This document shows, piece by piece, positions 13,787 through 17,697 of a stretch of 17,697 nt of DNA. The notes beneath the pieces were generated by a model. The model had not been told where the DNA came from. It worked only from the letters and a program-made list of their open reading frames with translations, and did no database searches. The first letter of the stretch is position 1; every line of letters begins with the position of its first letter. The stretch is taken from the NCBI GenBank assembly GCA_021647535.1, contig JAKIUO010000042.1, positions 1 to 17,697 of the forward strand. The letters run 5' to 3'. The stretch comes from Hyphomicrobiaceae bacterium. GTDB taxonomy: Bacteria > Pseudomonadota > Alphaproteobacteria > Rhizobiales > JAKIUO01. Both the position numbers and the translations under genes were made by a program.

Positions 13787-13949
13787 GCGAGCGGGGCCAG
13801 CACTTTTTTGCTTTGCGCTACCGCTTCGCTATTTGAGCGCTTTACCCGCCTGGGGAAGACCTCCCAAACCCACCCTTTTCTAATTTCAAAAAGAAGGGGG
13901 TTTGGGGGAAGACTTTCCCCCAACGGGGTGTGGGGCTGCCCCCACTTGC
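13787..13949. repeat. Fold-back (hairpin-rich) intergenic repeat, copy 2
   Basis: This element of about 163 bp between flgC and fliE is related to 3976-4119. Its ends GCGAGCGGGGCCAGC (13787-13801) and GCTGCCCCCACTTGC (13935-13949) are imperfect inverted repeats, 12 of 15 matching. The inner arms CTGGGGAAGACCTCCCAAACC and GGTTTGGGGGAAGACTTTCCCC-like sequence (about 13849-13921) pair around an A/T-rich loop with the shared TTCAAAAAGAA. Hairpins equivalent to those of copy 1 are GTGGGG-CTG-CCCCCAC (13930-13945) and GGGGGAAGACTTTCCCCC (13904-13921). Compared with copy 1 it carries about 38 extra bases (around 13802-13839), which hold GCGCT...AGCGC as a small stem. It starts 9 nt after the flgC stop in the transcript. 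Confidence 0.75.
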
Positions 13950-13958
13950 GCCAGCAAA

Positions 13959-14369
13959 TCAGCCGCGCAAAATATCCAGTGTTTTCGCCAACATGCGCCG
14001 CGAAGAGCCAATGACATTGAGATTGGCTTCGTAGCTACGCTGCGCCTCGCGCATATCGACCATTTCAATCAGCGTATTGACGTTGGGCGTTTTAACGATG
14101 CCCTTATCATTGGCGGCCGGGTTGCCGGGGTCGAATTTTTCGCCAAATGCAGTTTTATCAAGCTGTACACGCCCCTGCCTGACGACCTTGACCCCCATCT
14201 CGCTATCAAAGACTTCTCGAAAGGTCGGGATGCGCCGCTGATAGGGATCGCCGCCTTTTGTTTTGGCCGTCGACTCGGCATTGGCGATATTTTCAGCAAT
14301 CACCTTCATGCGCCCGGACTGCGCCCGCAGGCCAGAGGCGGCGATCATCATGCTTTTCTTCAAATCCAC
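13959..14369 (-). CDS. flgC: Flagellar basal-body rod protein FlgC
   Basis: FlgC is a proximal rod subunit of the flagellar basal body, exported through the flagellar type III apparatus. The 136-aa product has the N-terminal rod/hook-family helix with ASGLRAQSGRMKVIAENIANAES (11-33), the Y-Q-R-R-I-P motif (43-48), and the C-terminal half with KTPNVNTLIEMVDMREAQRSYEANLNV. This is the normal length. The start codon is GTG (14369-14367): AAGGAG lies 7 nt upstream, whereas the internal Met codons at 7-8 lack a site. It begins 3 nt after the flgB stop, so the two are translated together. Confidence 0.95.
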   Translation of the reverse strand: MDLKKSMMIAASGLRAQSGRMKVIAENIANAESTAKTKGGDPYQRRIPTFREVFDSEMGVKVVRQGRVQLDKTAFGEKFDPGNPAANDKGIVKTPNVNTLIEMVDMREAQRSYEANLNVIGSSRRMLAKTLDILRG

Positions 14370-14372
14370 GAG

Positions 14373-14789
14373 TTAGCTCCTTCCACGAATAGCTGTTTTA
14401 AGAATGCCCAGTGAGCGTGTATAAAGCGTACTGGCCACCTGAAATTCACCGGCATTGCTCGACACCTTCATCATCTGCTCTTCAAGAACAACGCCATTGC
14501 CTTCCGGGGTGATCTCCCACCCCCCGCCATTCTTGCTGCCAAAATTGGAGCGCGCATCGGCCATCAGGTTGCCTTGAATATGACCTGCGCTGGTGCGGGC
14601 AATGCCAATCGGTGGCAAAACCTGCCCGCCTTTGATGGCCTGATCAACCCTGAAGGGGGCGAGATCGCGCCCTTTGTAATTCGGGGTATCGGCATTGGCG
14701 ACATTTTGTGCCAGCAAGGTCTGGCGGTCCTGATGCCAGTTCATTTTGCTTTTCAGAGCCGCAAACAGGGGAATTTGATCAAGAGCCAT
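14373..14789 (-). CDS. flgB: Flagellar basal-body rod protein FlgB
   Basis: FlgB is the most proximal rod subunit, made with FlgC and exported. With the ATG at 14789 the product is 138 aa, beginning MALDQIPLFAALKSKMNWHQ. It contains the rod-family motif LLAQNVANADTPNYKGRDLAPF and a C-terminal helix ending STLYTRSLGILKTAIRGRS-type sequence. An in-frame GTG three codons earlier (14798) is rejected because the strong AAGGAGG lies 9 nt before the ATG but practically touches the GTG. It is the first gene of the long minus-strand run, with the 310-bp divergent control region upstream. Confidence 0.94.
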   Translation of the reverse strand: MALDQIPLFAALKSKMNWHQDRQTLLAQNVANADTPNYKGRDLAPFRVDQAIKGGQVLPPIGIARTSAGHIQGNLMADARSNFGSKNGGGWEITPEGNGVVLEEQMMKVSSNAGEFQVASTLYTRSLGILKTAIRGRS

Positions 14790-15099
14790 TTGACACACCC
14801 TCCTTCCTTGTTGGAGTTCGCATGTTCAAGGAGCAATCAGCCCTTGCGCCATGCATCAATTAGGCAAAGATTGCCGCCTCACCGGTTAAGATCGAGTAAA
14901 CAATTGTCCAGTGTTAATACACAAGGCTCTAAAATCTGCGTATTGATGGTGATTATCTGTATAATGGGCCGCGAATCAGTTAACAGTTGAACCGGTATTA
15001 TTTGCCGTCCTTGATTTGCGACGAGTAAGACCTGAATATTTTACTGTGCATCAAGCGTATAAAACGAGAAATACAAACCAATAAGGAAGACCTTTTCTA
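14790..15099. promoter_or_regulatory. Divergent control region between flgB (minus) and fliO (plus)
   Basis: These 310 bp contain no convincing gene. They are more A/T-rich than their surroundings. Visible features are the flgB ribosome binding site AAGGAGG (about 14799-14805, minus), a CtrA-like box at 14886-14900, a perfect TATAAT on the plus strand at 14960-14965 without a good -35 partner, a GTTAAC palindrome near 14979, and AAGGA (15083-15087) 12 nt before the fliO ATG. I found no sigma-54 (GG-N10-GC) or sigma-28 site. Promoters for both directions must lie here if the two groups are separate transcripts. Confidence 0.6.
14886..14900 (-). promoter_or_regulatory. Possible CtrA-type binding site upstream of flgB
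   Basis: Reading on the minus strand: TTTA-CTCGATC-TTAA (followed by C). This has the TTAA-N7-TTAA geometry of the alphaproteobacterial response regulator CtrA with one mismatch. It lies about 100 nt upstream of the flgB start. CtrA controls flagellar genes in many alphaproteobacteria, so the position is sensible, but an A/T-rich 8-base match can arise by chance. Confidence 0.3.
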
Positions 15100-15492
15100 A
15101 TGGGGGATCTGTTCTTTTATATCGCCGCTTTTATTTTTGTCATTGCGCTTATCATACTGGGGGCATGGCTGTGGCGATCCATGCTGGAAAATGGTGTCGC
15201 ACTGCCCGGTCAAGCCCTCTTCAAGGGAGCCGCCGAAAAACGCATTGGCGCGATTGAGACCGCCAGCATTGATAGTCGGCGCAAGCTTGTTTTGATCCGG
15301 CGCGATAATGTCGAGCATCTGATCATGACCGGCGGCCCTGTGGATGTTGTTATTGAAACGGGTATCTCGTCAAGCGGCGCTCTTCCAGCCGATAGCAATG
15401 CCAGAACTCAAAATAGCAGAACTCAAATGGAAAAAAACCTGCACAACGCCAAACGCTCCAAACCCATTTCTTCTTTTTTAACAAATGAGTGA
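15100..15492 (+). CDS. fliO: Flagellar biosynthesis protein FliO
   Basis: FliO is a small inner-membrane protein that assists assembly of the FliP/FliQ/FliR export gate. The 130-aa product has one N-terminal transmembrane segment (about 4-24). A basic cytoplasmic domain follows, with SRRKLVLIRRDNVEHLIMTG (about 61-80) and GPVDVVIET, the pattern of the FliO domain (binding-type sequence R-x-L-x-L-[IV]-R-R-D-x-x-E-H). The C-terminal 30 residues are low-complexity and Ser/Asn/Lys-rich. The stop overlaps the fliP start region by 8 nt, matching the usual fliO-fliP pairing. AAGGA lies 12 nt before the ATG, a rather long spacing. Confidence 0.88.
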   Translation: MGDLFFYIAAFIFVIALIILGAWLWRSMLENGVALPGQALFKGAAEKRIGAIETASIDSRRKLVLIRRDNVEHLIMTGGPVDVVIETGISSSGALPADSNARTQNSRTQMEKNLHNAKRSKPISSFLTNE

Positions 15493-16294
15493 GCAAGCCC
15501 AGATGAGGAGCCGGCCTGTATATCTGCACAATTTCAAAATCAACAAGCTGATTTTGAGCCGCACGCTGGTTTTTTTGCTGGCGCTCCTCGCGCTTGCTTT
15601 TTATAACGACCCGGCGCTGGCGCAAAACATCACCATCGGTCTTGGCGATGGCAATAATGGTGGCGTCACCCAGCGCGCCGTGCAGATGATCGCGCTCGTC
15701 ACTATTCTTTCGCTGGCCCCTTCGATCCTCATTATGGTCACCGCCTTCACCCGCATTGCCGTGGTGTTGTCGCTGCTGCGCACAGCCATTGGCGTGCAGC
15801 AATCGCCCCCCAACAGCGTCATTGTCTCGCTGGCGCTATTCCTCACCGCTTTCATCATGGCGCCTGTCTTTCAAAAGTCCTATGATACCGGCATTGCTCC
15901 CCTAATGGAGAACAAAATAGAGTTGCCCGAAGCCTTCCAGAAAGCCGTTATTCCGTTCAAGGTCTTCATGCTGAAACATGTCCGCGACAAGGATTTGCAA
16001 CTGTTTGTCGATCTCTCAAAAACCAAGATCCCGGCAACACCTCAGGACATCAGCCTGCGTATTCTAATCCCGGCCTTCATGATCTCCGAGCTGCGGCGCG
16101 CCTTTGAAATCGGCTTTTTGCTGTTTGTGCCCTTTGTGGTCATTGACATGGTGGTGGCCTCAGTGCTCATGTCCATGGGTATGATGATGCTGCCGCCGGT
16201 GATGATCTCTTTACCCTTCAAGCTGATCTTTTTCGTGCTGGTCGATGGTTGGCATCTGATCGCTGGCAGTCTCGTCAAGAGCTATACCGGTTAG
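15485..16294 (+). CDS. fliP: Flagellar export-gate protein FliP
   Basis: FliP is a core channel subunit of the flagellar type III export gate in the inner membrane. The 269-aa product has a cleavable signal (hydrophobic 28-40, DPALA then cleavage before Gln47), LVTILSLAPSILIMVTAFTR (71-90), the signature region with VVLSLLRTAIGVQQSPPN (93-110), FLTAFIMAPVF (119-129), and the C-terminal LRILIPAFMISELRRAFEIG (191-210) and MMMLPPVMISLPFKL (233-247). The start is uncertain. The ATG at 15485 gives an unusually long 27-residue n-region before the hydrophobic core and has no ribosome binding site, while the Met at 15503 would shorten it by six residues. The gene overlaps fliO by 8 nt. Confidence 0.95.
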   Translation: MSEQAQMRSRPVYLHNFKINKLILSRTLVFLLALLALAFYNDPALAQNITIGLGDGNNGGVTQRAVQMIALVTILSLAPSILIMVTAFTRIAVVLSLLRTAIGVQQSPPNSVIVSLALFLTAFIMAPVFQKSYDTGIAPLMENKIELPEAFQKAVIPFKVFMLKHVRDKDLQLFVDLSKTKIPATPQDISLRILIPAFMISELRRAFEIGFLLFVPFVVIDMVVASVLMSMGMMMLPPVMISLPFKLIFFVLVDGWHLIAGSLVKSYTG

Positions 16295-16346
16295 CTGCAA
16301 AACGCCCTCACCCCAAAAAGAAGCCCTTACCAAAAGAACCACTCAA

Positions 16347-17697
16347 ATGGATCGCATGACAATAATGCCTTTTTTTTTCTTCATGAAACAAATTGTATCG
16401 CGTTGCGCACAAATCATGCTGCTGGCCTTTGGTTTGCTCGCAATAACAATTCCCTTACACGCCAAGGGCGTTGATCATGGGAACTTGAAGACCCAGATTT
16501 CCACGTGGAAAAGCCAACTTGATGAACTCGACAAGCAGCTGAAAAAAGAGCAGCTCGACGATGAGCTGCTTTCCAGCATGACCATAGATCTGGAAAAAAG
16601 CAGCGATGCCATCAAAGTTTTCATCGCACAAAACACGCCTCTGGTCGCGGACGCCCGCACCCTGCTCGACAAGCTTGGCCCCGCCCCCAAGAAAAACGCC
16701 CCTTCCGAAACAGATGAAGTGGCCGAGCAGCGAACTGAACTCGAAAAACGCTTTGCCCAAAGCGATGGCATTGTCAAATCGGCCACCACCCTGCTGGCCC
16801 GCACCAATCAGATGCGCGAACAGGTGCTTGATCTGCGGCGCGACCTGTTCCGCGCACAAATCCTGCAAAAAGGTCGCTCTCCCTTTGCTCTGTCCCTGTG
16901 GCAAGAGGGCGTGCCGGAACTTTCAAAAGCCGCCGGGCGAATATCACGCATTTTAGGCTATTGGGCCGATCGTTATTCCACAGTCCAACTGGTTCTGCTG
17001 ATCCTCGCCGCCCTGCTTGTCGGCGGCGGCCTCACCGTACTGGCGCAACGCATTATTCCCTCCTACCGCAACTGGCCCAAAAGACGCACCCCGCCCTTTT
17101 TCGACCAGGCCTTCGCGGCTGCCATTGTTTCCTTGCTGCGTGCCGCCCCCCCCATAGCCGGTGCAGGTGTGCTTTATGCAGGACTGCAAGCTCTTGAAAT
17201 GCTGAGCACCCCCGTCGACGAGCTCGCCCCGGTTGCGCTGGGGGCTTTTTGCGCCATCACAGCCATCATGGCCATGTCAACAACCCTGCTGGCACCAAAT
17301 CACCGCCGCTGGCGCATTTTCCCCGTCTCCACCTCGGTGGCCAAAAGACTGAACATGCTGATCATGGCGATTGCTATTGTCTATGGAACCGATCTGTTTC
17401 TGGGCCAGTTAAACCGGATTTTCTCGCTGCCTTTGTCACTGACCATCCTGCAAAGCGCTCTGGCTTCAGTGATGTTTACCGGTCTGCTGATCGCCATATT
17501 GCACACGCCGTTCAAAGCCCACCGGCTGGCCGCTACTCCTGGCGAAAAAAAGCCTTTCCAAATGTCCAGCCTGTTGAAAGTCCCGCTCTGGGGCATTGTC
17601 GCTGCCGTACTTGTGGCCACTGCGCTGGGTTATATTTCGCTGGCCCGTTTTCTCACCCAGCAAACAGTTGTAACCGGCTCGATCCTCATCATCGCCT
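16347..17697 (+). CDS. DUF3772/MscS-type mechanosensitive channel, N-terminal part (runs off the right edge)
   Basis: The open frame runs 450 codons to the window edge without a stop. It has a signal peptide (hydrophobic AQIMLLAFGLLAITIPL, then LHA before the mature KGVD) and a charged, coiled-coil-like periplasmic region (about 45-165). A DUF3772-like segment follows, with LDLRRDLFRAQILQKGRSPF (about 162-181) and ALSLWQEG. At least five hydrophobic spans begin at about residue 214. This is the layout of large MscS-family channels, whose pore domain would lie beyond the edge. The start is unclear: ATGs at 16347, 16356, 16365 and 16383 are in frame. The last gives the most ordinary signal peptide (MKQIVSR...), the first has a weak AAAAGAA site. 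A run of nine T lies between them (16370-16378). It starts 52 nt after fliP; no terminator is visible in that gap. Confidence 0.8.
   Translation, partial: MDRMTIMPFFFFMKQIVSRCAQIMLLAFGLLAITIPLHAKGVDHGNLKTQISTWKSQLDELDKQLKKEQLDDELLSSMTIDLEKSSDAIKVFIAQNTPLVADARTLLDKLGPAPKKNAPSETDEVAEQRTELEKRFAQSDGIVKSATTLLARTNQMREQVLDLRRDLFRAQILQKGRSPFALSLWQEGVPELSKAAGRISRILGYWADRYSTVQLVLLILAALLVGGGLTVLAQRIIPSYRNWPKRRTPPFFDQAFAAAIVSLLRAAPPIAGAGVLYAGLQALEMLSTPVDELAPVALGAFCAITAIMAMSTTLLAPNHRRWRIFPVSTSVAKRLNMLIMAIAIVYGTDLFLGQLNRIFSLPLSLTILQSALASVMFTGLLIAILHTPFKAHRLAATPGEKKPFQMSSLLKVPLWGIVAAVLVATALGYISLARFLTQQTVVTGSILIIA

Noticed and set aside
14790..14798. GTG start for flgB three codons upstream
   Set aside because: AAGGAGG is almost adjacent to the GTG but optimally spaced for the ATG at 14789.

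Overview
The window comes from a motile, Gram-negative bacterium, most likely an alphaproteobacterium. The evidence is a peptidoglycan/division (dcw) cluster in the order ftsI-murE-murF-mraY-murD-ftsW-murG-murC-murB, a MurE with the meso-diaminopimelate signature DNPR, alphaproteobacterial-style FliO/FliP/FlgB/FlgC/FliE, and exported proteins that imply an outer membrane and periplasm. The order within the class cannot be fixed by eye.

All genes from 1 to about 14789 are on the minus strand, so transcription runs from high to low coordinates. It starts with flagellar rod genes flgB (14789-14373), flgC (14369-13959) and fliE (13721-13377). Then come an unannotated 47-codon single-span membrane ORF (13335-13192), an exported methyltransferase-fold protein (13176-12346) and a TerC-family membrane protein (12280-11546). 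The division transpeptidase gene ftsI starts at 11529, only 16 nt after terC. The dcw block follows: murE, murF, mraY, murD, ftsW, murG, murC and the first 47 codons of murB, which runs off the left edge. Most joints are overlaps or gaps of a few bases. The usual 5' end of the dcw cluster (mraZ, rsmH, ftsL) is absent upstream of ftsI.

To the right of flgB, a roughly 310-bp divergent control region separates the minus-strand genes from a plus-strand group: fliO (15100-15492), fliP (15485-16294) and the first 450 codons of a DUF3772/MscS-type mechanosensitive channel gene that leaves the right edge.

The dcw enzymes form one pathway. MurB and MurC-F build UDP-MurNAc-pentapeptide, MraY and MurG make lipid I and lipid II, and the FtsW/FtsI pair polymerises and crosslinks it at the septum. 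FlgB, FlgC and FliE form the proximal rod and its MS-ring junction; FliO/FliP belong to the flagellar export gate.

The parts not explained by these genes are: (i) two copies, in the same orientation, of a 144-163 bp hairpin-rich fold-back repeat, each between two operon genes (murD/ftsW and flgC/fliE); (ii) a 22-bp-period direct repeat in the murE leader just downstream of a good promoter match (TTGACG-17-TATTAG); (iii) the small membrane ORF; (iv) a periplasm-directed SAM-methyltransferase-like protein; (v) short leader ORFs whose stop codons directly abut the starts of ftsW and terC. I see no RNA gene, CRISPR array, insertion sequence or prophage.
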